Shown: positions 1 to 8,932, numbered from the stretch's first letter. The stretch: DNA of 64,000 nucleotides from CAVXXB01 sp963765585 (GCA_963765585.1 CAVXXB010000012.1:682001-746000); one strand, 5' to 3'. Notes: generated by a model not told the origin, from the sequence alone. Made by a program: numbers and translations.

Positions 1-1287
1 CCAGAGAAGTATGCGGTACAACCTCCGGATTTTCTGGGAGTAAAACCAAAACTTCTGGTAAAGGAAGGTGACAAGGTCAAAATTGGCACACCTTTATTTA
101 TTGACAAACAGATTCCGGAATATAATTTTGTTTCCCCGGCCAGTGGCGAGGTGATCGAAATTAATCGCGGGGAGCGCCGGGCCATTCAGGAAGTTGTGGT
201 TAAGGATGATGGTGAAGACCTATACGAAACGTTTGAAACTTATGACACAGCCAAAATTGATGGTGCCGGGAGAGATGATTTAATTAAGATGATGATGCAG
301 GGCGGTGTATGGCCTTATTTACGCCAGCGACCATTCTCAAAGATTGCCGATCCAAAGGCGATGCCCCGAGATATATTTATCACCGGCATGGATACGGCAC
401 CATTAGCAACAGATATCGGCATAGTTATGGACAATCAGGATGAGTTTTTTAAACTTGGCACAAGAGTCCTGAAGGCATTGACTGAAGGAAAAGTCTATCT
501 TTCAATAGATGGTCAGAAAGACCAAATGCCAAAGGCTTTTGAAGGTCTGGATGATGTGGAGATTCACCAATTTATTGGGCCACATCCTGCAGGCAATGTT
601 AGTGTTCACATTGCACATATCAAGCCGCTCAATGTAGGGGAGGTTGTCTGGTTTGCACATGCTCAGGACGTGGCTGCCATCGGCAAGTTTTTTAAATATG
701 GCCGCTTTCCTGTGGAACGGGTAGTTTCTGTTGCCGGTTCTTCAATAAAACCGGATTCACGGAAATATTTTGATACCCGTGTGGGTGTACCGGTTCATTC
801 TCTGATAAAGGAGAATGAATTGCTGGATCATAGTGTCCGCTATATTTCCGGTGATGTTCTCAGTGGCCGGAAAATATTTGAGAACGGATATATCGGTTTT
901 TATAGTAATTTGCTTACAGTCATTCCTGAAAATAATCAGAGAGATTTGTTTGGCTGGTTAACCCCGGGACTGAAGGCTGAGAGTTTTTCGAGAACGTTTC
1001 TATCAAAATATATCCCATCCGAGGAGTATGTTAAGGATACCCGCATTCACGGTGGAAAACGTGCATTTTTTCAAACCGGTGACTATGAAAAAATGTTACC
1101 TCTGGATATCTATCCCGTTCATCTGGTAAAAGCGATAATGGCGGGGGAAATTGAAGATATGATCGGATTAGGGCTTCTCGAATTAGCGGTTGAAGATTTT
1201 GCCCTGTGCACGTATATCTGCCCCTCAAAAATAGATTTTGGCTATTGGATCCATCAGGGGCTCAGCACTCTCGAGCAAGAGGGATAA
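1..1287 (+). CDS. nqrA: Na+-translocating NADH:quinone reductase subunit A (5' end cut by window)
   Basis: NqrA is the peripheral cytoplasmic subunit of the Na+-NQR respiratory complex, which oxidises NADH, reduces quinone and pumps Na+. The reading frame is open from base 1 and gives about 428 residues of a family that is usually near 450, so only about 20 N-terminal residues are missing. The visible N-terminal part (KLLVKEGDKVKIGTPLF, then VSPASGEV) is the biotinyl-lipoyl-like fold typical of NqrA and RnfC. It is followed by nqrB after a 49-base gap, and the gene order nqrABCDEF confirms the assignment. An internal ATG at 151 is not the real start. Family identity is firm; the start lies outside the window. 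Confidence 0.93.
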   Translation, partial: PEKYAVQPPDFLGVKPKLLVKEGDKVKIGTPLFIDKQIPEYNFVSPASGEVIEINRGERRAIQEVVVKDDGEDLYETFETYDTAKIDGAGRDDLIKMMMQGGVWPYLRQRPFSKIADPKAMPRDIFITGMDTAPLATDIGIVMDNQDEFFKLGTRVLKALTEGKVYLSIDGQKDQMPKAFEGLDDVEIHQFIGPHPAGNVSVHIAHIKPLNVGEVVWFAHAQDVAAIGKFFKYGRFPVERVVSVAGSSIKPDSRKYFDTRVGVPVHSLIKENELLDHSVRYISGDVLSGRKIFENGYIGFYSNLLTVIPENNQRDLFGWLTPGLKAESFSRTFLSKYIPSEEYVKDTRIHGGKRAFFQTGDYEKMLPLDIYPVHLVKAIMAGEIEDMIGLGLLELAVEDFALCTYICPSKIDFGYWIHQGLSTLEQEG

Positions 1288-1336
1288 CCTTTAATAAATT
1301 ATAATAAGTTAACTATAATAATAACGGGGATTAAAC

Positions 1337-2522
1337 TTGAAATTCATACAAAAGCTAAGTGAAAAAATAGCACCTCATTTCGAAAAGAGCGGAAAGTATG
1401 AACTATTTTTTCCGCTGTTTGAAGTGATCGATACATTCTTTTTAACGCCGCTTACACGTACTTCCCGTGGTCCGCATATTCGTGATAAAATTGATTCAAA
1501 GCGATTCATGATTACGGTAGTGATTGCGATGTTCCCGGCAATTTTAATTGGAATGTATAATATTGGATACCAGGCCAGTCTGGCCAAAGGGCATGAGCCC
1601 GGAGTTATGGCCATGCATCTGGTTCGGGTTTTTGACCATGTTACCTGTAATTATTGTAACATATGGCGTCGGATTATTTTGGGAAATTCTTTTTGCGATT
1701 GTCCGGAAGCATGAAATGAATGAAGGTTTCTTTGTAACCGGTATTCTTTTTGTCTTGGTCTTACCGCCTACGATACCTTTATGGCAGGTGGCTGTGGCGA
1801 TCACATTTGGTGTCATTATTGGCAAGGAAGTGTTTGGTGGCACCGGAATGAATATTTTTAATCCCGCACTAACCGCACGCGCATTTCTGTTCTTTACTTA
1901 TCCGGGAAAAATATCGGGTGATAAGGTCTGGACAGCGGTTGATATGGCAAAAGACAAGCTGGTAGACGGTTTTTCAGGTGCGACACCACTATTGGTTGCC
2001 TCGAGCGCAGAGCGCGGCGAATCTGCCGTGACTGCAGTACAATCAGCAAATTTTTCATTTATGGATATGTTTATAGGACTAATTCCCGGGAGTATGGGTG
2101 AAACCTCCACACTGGCCATCCTGATCGGTGCACTGATTTTGATTGTTGCGGGTGTAGGCAGCTGGCGCATTATGCTGGCGGTTCTGGCCGGTGGCTTTGG
2201 CGCGGCTCTTCTGATGAACCTGGCTGCCGGACCAACTTCCCCTAGCATTTTTACCTTACCGCCTCATTATCACCTGGTAATGGGTGGATTTGCCTTTGGT
2301 ATGGTGTTTATGGCCACGGATCCGGTAAGCGGCGCCAGTACCAATGCAGGCAAGTGGATTTATGGTATAATGATTGGAATTATGGCAGTATTGGTCAGAA
2401 CGGTAAATCCGGCATATCCGGAGGGGATGATGCTTGCAATACTATTTATGAATGTCTTTGCACCACTGATTGATTATTATGTGGTGAGGGCAAATATACG
2501 CAGGAGGTTAAAACGTGCATAA
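1337..2522 (+). CDS. nqrB: Na+-NQR subunit B, split by a +1 frameshift near 1620
   Basis: NqrB is the large membrane subunit carrying covalent FMN and riboflavin. The start is TTG at 1337 (IQKLSEKIAPHFEKSGKYE). The frame changes at about 1615-1625, within MAMHL / WFGFLTMLPV, and continues to the TAA at 2520-2522. Removing one base gives about 394 residues, normal for the family. Visible hallmarks are GLFWEILFA, HEMNEGFFVTGILF, KEVFGGTGMNIFNPAL and the FMN-attachment motif SGAT (threonine) near 1975-1986. The last codons overlap the GTG start of nqrC. Since the downstream half is perfectly conserved and the complex is otherwise intact, I infer a sequencing insertion rather than a dead gene. 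Confidence 0.9.
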
Positions 2523-3237
2523 GAATTCATATGTATTCATGTTTGCAGCCAGTGTAACGGTGATATGTAGTTTGCTGCTGGCGTCTGCTGCGACACTACT
2601 TAAAGACAGACAGCAGGAAAATATAAAGCTGGATATGCAAAAAAATATTCTGGCAAGTGCCGGATATATTGAAGACGGAAAAGAATATACCCGGACTAAT
2701 ATTCTCTCAATGTATGAGTCGAATATTAAGTCTATGGTAATTAACCTGTCCGGTGACAAATCTGATGATAAAACAGTTGAGCAATTGGATAAGAAAAAGG
2801 ATACCGATCTTCTTCCACTGTATTATTCTCAGGAAAATGATGAAATAAAATCTTATATCCTGCCAATTTCAGGCAAAGGACTGTGGTCCACCATTTATGG
2901 TTATCTGGCCCTGGAACCGGATGTAAATACAGTTAAGGGTATTACCTTCTATCAGCATGGTGAAACCCCGGGACTCGGTGGAGAAATCGTACAGGACTGG
3001 TTCCGGAATAACTTTATCGGTAAAAAAGTGTATTCTCCGACGGGTGAGCTGGTTTCAATTTCTGTCGTGAAGGGGAAGGTAAAAGGTTCGGTTCCTGAGA
3101 GTGAGGAATATCATTATGTAGATGGTATCAGCGGGTCTACTTTAACCGGTAATGGATTAACCAATTTTTTGAAAACGGATTTGTTAAAGTACGAACCCTT
3201 TTTCAATAAAATCAGATCAAAAGCAGAAATGGAGTAA
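2515..3237 (+). CDS. nqrC: Na+-NQR subunit C (covalent FMN subunit)
   Basis: NqrC is anchored by one N-terminal membrane helix (residues about 5-25) and holds a covalent FMN on the periplasmic side. The start is GTG at 2515, overlapping the end of nqrB by 8 bases, which implies translational coupling. The protein has 240 residues, within the family range. The FMN-binding domain shows GETPGLGGEI near residue 145 and the flavinylation motif DGISGSTLTGNG near residue 205, where the threonine receives FMN from ApbE. The apbE gene lies downstream at the end of the same cluster. Confidence 0.93.
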   Translation: MHKNSYVFMFAASVTVICSLLLASAATLLKDRQQENIKLDMQKNILASAGYIEDGKEYTRTNILSMYESNIKSMVINLSGDKSDDKTVEQLDKKKDTDLLPLYYSQENDEIKSYILPISGKGLWSTIYGYLALEPDVNTVKGITFYQHGETPGLGGEIVQDWFRNNFIGKKVYSPTGELVSISVVKGKVKGSVPESEEYHYVDGISGSTLTGNGLTNFLKTDLLKYEPFFNKIRSKAEME

Positions 3238-3242
3238 TACAT

Positions 3243-3935
3243 ATGGCTGATGTCGAAACTGTAGGAACTACTGAAGCACAACAACTTCAGGTGGTTCAGC
3301 CGAAGGAAAAATTATTTTCCAAGAAAAATCGAAGAATTATGACGGATCCTTTTTCCGACAATAATCCGATTACGCTGCAGGTGCTCGGTATCTGTTCTGC
3401 GCTGGCTGTAACGGTTCAGTTCAATACCGCGTTGGTAATGTCGTTGGCCGTGCTGTTTGTATTGGCCCTATCCAATGTTACCATTTCAATCCTGCGCAAT
3501 AGCATCCCATCCAAAATCAGGATTATTGTTGAACTGGCAGTGGTTGCCACCCTGGTGGTATTGGTGGATCAGTTGTTGAAAGCCTATCTGTTTGACATAA
3601 GTAAGCGAATGAGTGTATTTGTCGGTTTGATTATCACGAATTGTATTATTCTTGGTCGGGCAGAGGCATTTGCACTACAGAATAAACCCTGGCCGTCTCT
3701 TCTGGATGGTATCGGTAATGCATTCGGATATGCTGTCATTCTGCTGATCGTCGCAACCGGGAGAGAAATTCTGGGTAGTGGCACTTTTTTGGGATTCCAG
3801 GTTATTCCGGATTTTCTTTATTCTGCCGGATATGAAAATATGGGTTTAATGGTATTGTCACCAGGTGCGTTTATCTTGCTCGGACTAATAATCTGGGGAC
3901 AGAGGATGATTTCTAATAAATTTGAAGAAAACTAG
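3243..3935 (+). CDS. nqrD: Na+-NQR subunit D
   Basis: NqrD is a six-helix membrane subunit. Together with NqrE it holds an intramembrane iron-sulfur centre. The two conserved cysteines are visible in LGICSALAV and TNCIILGRAEAF. The protein has 230 residues, about 20 more than usual. The extra length is a hydrophilic N-terminal extension of about 35 residues (rich in Gln, Glu and Lys) before the conserved DPFSDNNPITLQ. The gene starts 5 bases after nqrC stops and is followed by nqrE after 15 bases. The extension is real in sequence; its function is unknown. Confidence 0.93.
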   Translation: MADVETVGTTEAQQLQVVQPKEKLFSKKNRRIMTDPFSDNNPITLQVLGICSALAVTVQFNTALVMSLAVLFVLALSNVTISILRNSIPSKIRIIVELAVVATLVVLVDQLLKAYLFDISKRMSVFVGLIITNCIILGRAEAFALQNKPWPSLLDGIGNAFGYAVILLIVATGREILGSGTFLGFQVIPDFLYSAGYENMGLMVLSPGAFILLGLIIWGQRMISNKFEEN

Positions 3936-3950
3936 TAAGAGAGGTTCGCT

Positions 3951-4565
3951 TTGGAACATTATTTAAGTTTAATTATCAAGTCTATATTCGTTGAAAATAT
4001 TGTGCTGGCATATTTTCTTGGAATGTGTTCTTTCCTGGCTGTCTCTCGTCGCGTGGAGACCGCATTGGGACTGGGGCTTGCAGTTATATTTGTACTCACC
4101 ATCACTGCACCAACCAATTGGTTGATCCATGAATACCTCTTAAAGGAAGGGGCACTCACCTGGTTATGGGCAGGCTTTGAAACTGTCGATTTGAGTTTTT
4201 TGAATTTCGTGTCATTTATCGCAGTTATTGCAGCTATGGTCCAATTGGTTGAGATGGTAATTGATCGCTATAGCCAAACCTTGTATACGGCGCTTGGTAT
4301 ATTTTTACCACTGATCGCTGTTAATTGTGCAATCCTTGGATCATCATTATTTATGGTAGAACGCGAATATAACTTTGCTGAGACTGCCGTATTTGGATTT
4401 GGTTCGGGTATGGGTTTTTTCCTCGCGATAATTGCAATAGCAGCCATAAGGCAAAAACTCCGCTATTCGAATGTCCCGGACGGTTTGCGGGGACTGGGTC
4501 TTACCATGCTCATCACGGGATTGATGGCCATGGCATTCATGAGTTTTTCAGGTATTAGTTTGTAA
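3951..4565 (+). CDS. nqrE: Na+-NQR subunit E
   Basis: NqrE is the inverted-topology partner of NqrD in the membrane part of Na+-NQR. The start is TTG at 3951, preceded by AAGAGAGG. The 204-residue length and the motifs FVENIVLAYFLGMCSFLAVS and PLIAVNCAILG (the two iron-sulfur cysteines) are typical. Six hydrophobic segments can be counted. nqrF follows after 16 bases with a good AAAGGAAGG ribosome site. RnfA/RnfE are the closest alternative, but the surrounding gene order is that of Nqr. Confidence 0.94.
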   Translation: MEHYLSLIIKSIFVENIVLAYFLGMCSFLAVSRRVETALGLGLAVIFVLTITAPTNWLIHEYLLKEGALTWLWAGFETVDLSFLNFVSFIAVIAAMVQLVEMVIDRYSQTLYTALGIFLPLIAVNCAILGSSLFMVEREYNFAETAVFGFGSGMGFFLAIIAIAAIRQKLRYSNVPDGLRGLGLTMLITGLMAMAFMSFSGISL

Positions 4566-4581
4566 AGAAAGGAAGGATACC

Positions 4582-5808
4582 TTGAACATTTTTGGTTTAT
4601 TAGCAGTTAGCGCCGTTGCATTTTCATCATTCATCCTGGCACTTGTAGTCATACTGATGGCTGCTGAGAAAAAACTGGTACATCAGGGCAAAGTAAAAAT
4701 TTTAATTAACGATGATGAAGATAAAGGTATTGAAGTTGATGCGGGTAGCACTTTATTAACCGTTCTCTCAAATAATAAAATATTCTTGCCATCTGCATGT
4801 GGTGGTGGCGGAACATGTGGTATGTGTAAATGCCAGATAAATGATGGCGGCGGCGATGTGCTGCCAACTGAAAAAACACTGCTTACTCGCAGTGAAATTA
4901 AAGAAAACTGGCGTATTGCCTGTCAGGTAAAGGTAAAACAGGATTTAGACATCCAGGTACCAGAGGAAATATTCAGCATTCAAAAATTTGAATGCGAAGT
5001 GATCTCAAATGATAATGTGGCCACTTTTATAAAAGAATTAAAGTTACAACTTCCTGCCGGTCAGCATATGGAATTTCAGGCAGGCGGATATATCCAGATT
5101 TATATCCCGCCTTATGAGTTGAAGTATACCGAATTTGAGGTGGAAGAGCAGTACCGGCCGGATTGGGATAAGTATCGTCTGTGGGATATTAAATCCACTT
5201 ATGATGAAGAAATCTTCCGTGCCTATTCCATGGCCAATTATCCTGCAGAGGGCGATATTGTGATGTTGAATGTCCGAATTGCCACACCGCCACCGGGAAC
5301 AAATCTGCCCACGGGAATTGCATCTTCTTATATCTTTAATTTAAAACCGGGAGATAAGGTTACCGTGAGCGGTCCTTATGGAGAATTTTTCATAAAAGAT
5401 AGCGATCGTGAAATGGTTTATATCGGCGGCGGAGCTGGTATGGCACCCATGCGCAGTCATTTGTTTCATCTGTTTCATACTGCTAAAACAGGTCGCAAGG
5501 TGAATTTTTTCTATGGTGCAAGATCACTACGGGAAATGTTTTATGATGATGAATTTAAAGCGATTGCGGATAAATTCCCGAATTTTTCATACACTGTGGG
5601 ACTTTCTGAACCGATGCCCGAAGATAATTGGACAGGTTCAGTCGGATTTATACATCAAATAGTACAGGACGAATTTTTATGTCATCAAGAAGATCCGGGC
5701 GAAATTGAATATTACCTTTGCGGACCGCCGATGATGATCGATGCAGTAAATAAAATGCTTTATAATATGGGCGTTGATAATGAGATGATCGCATATGATG
5801 TGTTCTAG
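4582..5808 (+). CDS. nqrF: Na+-NQR subunit F, NADH-oxidising
   Basis: NqrF takes electrons from NADH through FAD to a [2Fe-2S] cluster. The start is TTG at 4582. The order is: one N-terminal membrane helix (residues 3-27), a plant-type ferredoxin domain with C73-x5-C79-x2-C82 and C114, then a ferredoxin reductase module with the FAD motif RAYSMANYP, the NADH-binding YIGGGAGMAPMRSH and the C-terminal YLCGPPMM. The length of 408 residues is normal. The gene ends in the same 14 bases in which apbE begins. This is the last structural gene of the complex. Confidence 0.95.
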   Translation: MNIFGLLAVSAVAFSSFILALVVILMAAEKKLVHQGKVKILINDDEDKGIEVDAGSTLLTVLSNNKIFLPSACGGGGTCGMCKCQINDGGGDVLPTEKTLLTRSEIKENWRIACQVKVKQDLDIQVPEEIFSIQKFECEVISNDNVATFIKELKLQLPAGQHMEFQAGGYIQIYIPPYELKYTEFEVEEQYRPDWDKYRLWDIKSTYDEEIFRAYSMANYPAEGDIVMLNVRIATPPPGTNLPTGIASSYIFNLKPGDKVTVSGPYGEFFIKDSDREMVYIGGGAGMAPMRSHLFHLFHTAKTGRKVNFFYGARSLREMFYDDEFKAIADKFPNFSYTVGLSEPMPEDNWTGSVGFIHQIVQDEFLCHQEDPGEIEYYLCGPPMMIDAVNKMLYNMGVDNEMIAYDVF

Positions 5809-6880
5809 CCACTATCATTCTTTCGCGTTCCCAGGTTTTACCTGGGAACGTGCTGTATACAGGAGCAGTATTGTACTGCTCCTTTTTTATTTTCTGGGAT
5901 GTAACACCAGTGATAAGAGAGATGAGTATACCTGGGACGGACGTACTATGGGCACTACCTATCAGGTAAAAGTTGCTGGTGCTGAGCTTGGTGATAAAAA
6001 ATTTGAGAAAGTGAAATTTCAGATAGACTCGGTTCTCAAATCTGTAAATAAGCAAATGTCCACATATGATCCACAAAGTGAGATATCCTTGATTAATAAG
6101 AGCCGCAGTACGGATCCGATTAACGTTTCCCAACCCTTTTTTGTTGTATTGGAAGCCGCGATGGATTTGTATCTTAGATCAGATGGCGCATTTGATGTCA
6201 CTGTTGCGCCACTGGTAAACCTTTGGGGATTTGGACCTGCGAAGTCAAGAAACACCGCTCCGACACAGAGCGAAATAGATAAAATTCTTCAGATTACGGG
6301 TTCCGAAAATTTGGTTTTATCAGATCAAAGAATGATACAAAAACAACACCCGGAGATTCAGATTGATTTGAGTGCCATTGCCAAAGGATATGGTGTAGAT
6401 GCCGTAGCCGAAATTATGATTTTAAATCAATTTGACAATTTTATGGTTGAAGTGGGCGGAGAAGTTAGGGTTAAAGGAAAGAATGCGAAAAATATGTGCT
6501 GGCGGATAGGTGTCGACCGGCCAAAACATGCCAGTTTCCCCGGGCAGGATTTACAGAGTATACTATGTCTGAAAGACGTTGCGGTTGCCACATCGGGAGA
6601 TTATCGCAATTATTTTTTTTCTGATGGGCACTACTATTCTCACGCCATTGATCCGGAAACCGGGTATCCGGTAAAACATAATCTGGCAAGTGTCACCATT
6701 ATTGCATCGTCGTGCATGCTGGCTGATGGTTTGGCAACGGCCACCATGGTATTGGGTCCGGAGAAGGGATACCGGTTTATTAAAGATATTCAGGACGTAG
6801 AAGCCATGTTGATCGAACGGATTGATGAAGATAATTTTGAGGTAAAATATACAGAGGGATTCGGAAAGTATCTTGATTAA
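5795..6880 (+). CDS. apbE: FAD:protein FMN transferase (lipoprotein), flavinylates NqrB/NqrC
   Basis: ApbE transfers FMN from FAD to threonines in NqrB and NqrC on the periplasmic side. The 361-residue product begins with a lipoprotein signal (hydrophobic IVLLLFYFLGC, lipobox cysteine near residue 37). It then shows the family start RTMGTTYQVKVAG, the DLSAIAKGYGVDAVAE motif and SHAIDPETGYP, which holds the catalytic site, followed by ADGLATATMVLG. The ATG at 5795 overlaps the end of nqrF by 14 bases. Oddly, a 25-base dispersed palindrome and a terminator-like hairpin both lie inside the signal-peptide coding part (5826-5889). The next in-frame ATG (5948) would remove the signal peptide, so I keep 5795. 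Confidence 0.9.
   Translation: MMCSSHYHSFAFPGFTWERAVYRSSIVLLLFYFLGCNTSDKRDEYTWDGRTMGTTYQVKVAGAELGDKKFEKVKFQIDSVLKSVNKQMSTYDPQSEISLINKSRSTDPINVSQPFFVVLEAAMDLYLRSDGAFDVTVAPLVNLWGFGPAKSRNTAPTQSEIDKILQITGSENLVLSDQRMIQKQHPEIQIDLSAIAKGYGVDAVAEIMILNQFDNFMVEVGGEVRVKGKNAKNMCWRIGVDRPKHASFPGQDLQSILCLKDVAVATSGDYRNYFFSDGHYYSHAIDPETGYPVKHNLASVTIIASSCMLADGLATATMVLGPEKGYRFIKDIQDVEAMLIERIDEDNFEVKYTEGFGKYLD
5826..5850. repeat. 25-bp REP-like palindrome inside the 5' part of apbE
   Basis: Perfect inverted repeat: arms CGTTCCCAGG and CCTGGGAACG around the loop TTTTA. The same 25-base design recurs at 51747-51771 and 51785-51809. It probably belongs to the REP family mobilised by RAYT enzymes such as the one at 23836. 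Confidence 0.8.
5861..5893 (+). terminator. Terminator-like hairpin between nqrF and the body of apbE
   Basis: Arms AGGAGCAGTA (5861-5870) and TACTGCTCCT (5874-5883) pair perfectly over a 3-base loop and are followed by TTTTTTATTTT, the shape of an intrinsic terminator. It sits inside the apbE signal-peptide codons, so it may attenuate apbE relative to nqrA-F. It may also simply be codon sequence; function is inferred. Confidence 0.55.
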
Positions 6881-6883
6881 ATT

Positions 6884-7150
6884 CTAATTCTCTGAAAAAG
6901 GTATGCGGTTTAATTTGCGTTTCCGGGTAGGGTTACCTATTTGTGCCATTGTAGCAAATCCTTCCTGATCTCCGCCGGGACAAACTTCCGCTTCTTTGGA
7001 GGGACAGGCGCCGCAAGTCAATTCCTCACCTTTTACAATGAGTTTACTCCCACAGGAGCCGGCATGTAATTCTTTCTTTTTAAAAATCACACCAATAGAT
7101 AACAGAAAAAATGAGATGCCAAAAATTCCTAAAGCCAGTAATATTTCCAT
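6884..7150 (-). CDS. nqrM: NqrM-like Na+-NQR maturation protein
   Basis: A small 88-residue protein with one N-terminal membrane helix (residues 2-22, LLALGIFGISFFLLSIGVIF), a basic KKKE and a cysteine-rich tail: GSCGSK, then C-GAC-PSKEAEVC. NqrM (DUF539 family) needs its conserved cysteines to deliver iron for the NqrD/NqrE cluster, and it is usually encoded next to apbE. Here it is convergent with apbE, 3 bases apart. The GSCG after the helix and the later cysteine group match the family pattern, although spacing differs from the proteobacterial form. The name rests on pattern and context. Confidence 0.68.
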   Translation of the reverse strand: MEILLALGIFGISFFLLSIGVIFKKKELHAGSCGSKLIVKGEELTCGACPSKEAEVCPGGDQEGFATMAQIGNPTRKRKLNRIPFSEN

Positions 7151-7191
7151 AATAAATAAGTTATTAATTTTTTTACATTATGTGCAATGAT

Positions 7192-7207
7192 TTTTGTATA
7201 TTTTCAT
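7192..7207 (+). promoter_or_regulatory. Candidate promoter element upstream of the STAS-like gene
   Basis: The 16-base string TTTTGTATATTTTCAT lies in the AT-rich gap 7151-7300, 93 bases before the next start. An identical copy occurs at 40926-40941 before ddl. Its TATATTTT part resembles the TAnnTTTG -7 element of Bacteroidetes. No clear partner -33 element is visible. Tentative. Confidence 0.3.
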
Positions 7208-7300
7208 ACAATCTTTTAATTACTATAACGTTATTTAATTAATTAATATTCAGATAAATATTATTAAAGTAAGTTACCTTACAAAATAAGGAGACAACAT

Positions 7301-7675
7301 ATGCCGGTAACTTATGAAATAAGTGGAAATACTGCCGTCCTGAATGCCACCGGTAGTGTGTCGTACAAAGAAATCAACGGGGCGTTTGAGAATTTGTTTC
7401 AGGATCCGGATTTTAAAAAAGGCCTGAATATTTTACTCATCGACAAACAATCCAACTATGATCCCGATACATTCGATATAGTGAATGCCGCCGATCATAT
7501 GGAAGAGTTAATGAAAATGTTTTCGCCCAAAATTGCTCTGGTCGTGAATAAAGATTTAAAATACGGATTTGGCCGCATGCTGGAAATGTATTGCAATGTA
7601 AAAAAGATTGAGTTGCGCGTATTTATGGATCTTGATCAGGCAAAGGATTGGCTAAAAACTGATCCGGTCCTATAA
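7301..7675 (+). CDS. STAS/SpoIIAA-like domain protein
   Basis: A 124-residue cytoplasmic protein that looks like a SpoIIAA-like (STAS/CRAL-TRIO-like) single domain: alternating strands and helices (TYEISGNTAVLNATGSVSYKEI..., LNILLIDKQSNY, IALVVNKDLKYGFGRMLEMY). Proteins of this type are regulatory or lipid-linked and have no known enzymatic reaction. The start is supported by a strong AAGGAGAC ribosome site 8 bases upstream. It is followed after 11 bases by a polyprenyl-phosphate glycosyltransferase, with which it probably forms an operon. No phosphorylatable serine of the classic anti-anti-sigma motif can be pointed to, so partner switching is not claimed. Confidence 0.6.
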   Translation: MPVTYEISGNTAVLNATGSVSYKEINGAFENLFQDPDFKKGLNILLIDKQSNYDPDTFDIVNAADHMEELMKMFSPKIALVVNKDLKYGFGRMLEMYCNVKKIELRVFMDLDQAKDWLKTDPVL

Positions 7676-7686
7676 TTATATTTACT

Positions 7687-8634
7687 ATGGCTGATACAAA
7701 AAAAATATCTATTATTATTCCCGTTTACAACGAAGAAGATTGTGTCATTGAACTGATGAATCGTCTCGACGCAGTTGTAAACAGTATGGAGTTTTCTTCT
7801 GAAATTATACTCATTGATGATGGGAGCTCTGATAGTACACTTCCGGTCCTGCAAAAACACGCCCACAAAAACAAAAATTTAAAGATAATTATATTTTCCA
7901 GAAATTTTGGCAATCAGGCGGCGGTGAGTGCCGGGCTGAGCCTCTGCACCGGAGATTGTGCAATAATCATCGATGCCGACCTCCAGGATCCGCCTGAACT
8001 AATTCCAGATTTAATCGCCAAATGGCAGCAGGGGTACGAAGTTGTTTATGCCCAACGTACCGCCAGGAAGGGAGAATCCCTTTTTAAAAAGATGACAGCT
8101 TCGGTTTTTTATCGTCTGCTGCAAAAGTTTACCCAGGTAAATATTCCGCCTGATACGGGAGATTTCCGGTTAATCGATCGCATAGTTATTGACACGCTTC
8201 TGAATATGCCGGAAAAAAACCGGTTTTTAAGAGGAATGGTATCCTGGACAGGCTTTCGCCAGACCGGAATCAGTTATGCGCGGGATCAAAGATTTGCCGG
8301 TAAAACCAAATATCCGTTTTTTAAAATGTTAAAATTTGCTCTGAATGGTATTACTTCGTTCTCATTTATACCCTTGCAACTGGCCTCATACTTTGGCTTC
8401 ATCGTATCCGCAGGTGCATTTATTTCCGGAGTATATGTTCTCTATCTCAGATTTTTTACTGATAAAACCATCCAGGGATGGACCTCGTTAATGATTGCTT
8501 TATTATTTTTAGGTGGTATTCAATTGATTACACTTGGAATTATAGGTGAGTATATTGGCCGGATAAGTGAAGAAGTAAAAGGGCGCCCGGGGTATGTAAT
8601 TCGCGGGAAGGTTAATTTTTTAGATAATGGGTAA
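7687..8634 (+). CDS. Family 2 glycosyltransferase, DPM1/GtrB-like (polyprenyl-phosphate sugar transferase)
   Basis: A 315-residue membrane-bound GT-A enzyme. The N-terminal catalytic domain shows ISIIIPVYNEE, LIDDGSSDST and IIDADLQDPPEL (the nucleotide-sugar and metal-binding DxD region). The C-terminal part has two membrane helices (about 225-250 and 262-285), followed by GEYIGRISEEVKGRPGYVIR, a signature of the ArnC/GtrB/DPM1-like group. Such enzymes move a sugar from a nucleotide to undecaprenyl phosphate for surface polysaccharide or lipid A modification. The exact sugar cannot be told. It follows the STAS-like gene closely; repeats begin directly after its stop. Confidence 0.85.
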   Translation: MADTKKISIIIPVYNEEDCVIELMNRLDAVVNSMEFSSEIILIDDGSSDSTLPVLQKHAHKNKNLKIIIFSRNFGNQAAVSAGLSLCTGDCAIIIDADLQDPPELIPDLIAKWQQGYEVVYAQRTARKGESLFKKMTASVFYRLLQKFTQVNIPPDTGDFRLIDRIVIDTLLNMPEKNRFLRGMVSWTGFRQTGISYARDQRFAGKTKYPFFKMLKFALNGITSFSFIPLQLASYFGFIVSAGAFISGVYVLYLRFFTDKTIQGWTSLMIALLFLGGIQLITLGIIGEYIGRISEEVKGRPGYVIRGKVNFLDNG

Positions 8635-8932
8635 TTTAAAAGTTAAAGAGCGACAAAGAGACGAAGTAAGAATGTATGAGGCACAAAGGCACAAAGTACT
8701 TTTTACTTCAAAATTCAACATTCGAAATTTTTATTTTTAAGTCCCTGAGTCCCTGAGTCCCTGAGTCCCTGAGTCCCTGAGTCCCTGAGTCCCTGAGTCC
8801 CTGAGTCCCTGAGTCCCTGAGTCCCTGAGTAAAATTATCACCCCAATTTTCCAAAAGCAACATCCGAGAAAATATTTTCATTATCGCAGATATGACATAT
8901 CCATATACCTTATATCTCCTAACTCCTAACTC
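8635..8932. repeat. Repeat-rich gap with GTCCCTGA microsatellite (8741-8830)
   Basis: The gap holds degenerate GACAAAGAGAC / GGCACAAAG strings (8650-8700), then an 8-base tandem repeat GTCCCTGA in 11.25 uninterrupted copies at 8741-8830. Downstream come CTAACTCCTAACTCCTAA strings that run into the 3' end of the next gene. GTCCCTGAG also occurs at about 38301, 58469 and 61792. No gene is seen. Confidence 0.9.

Noticed and set aside
8741..8830. A CRISPR array
   Set aside because: Units are 8 bases without spacers, so this is a microsatellite.
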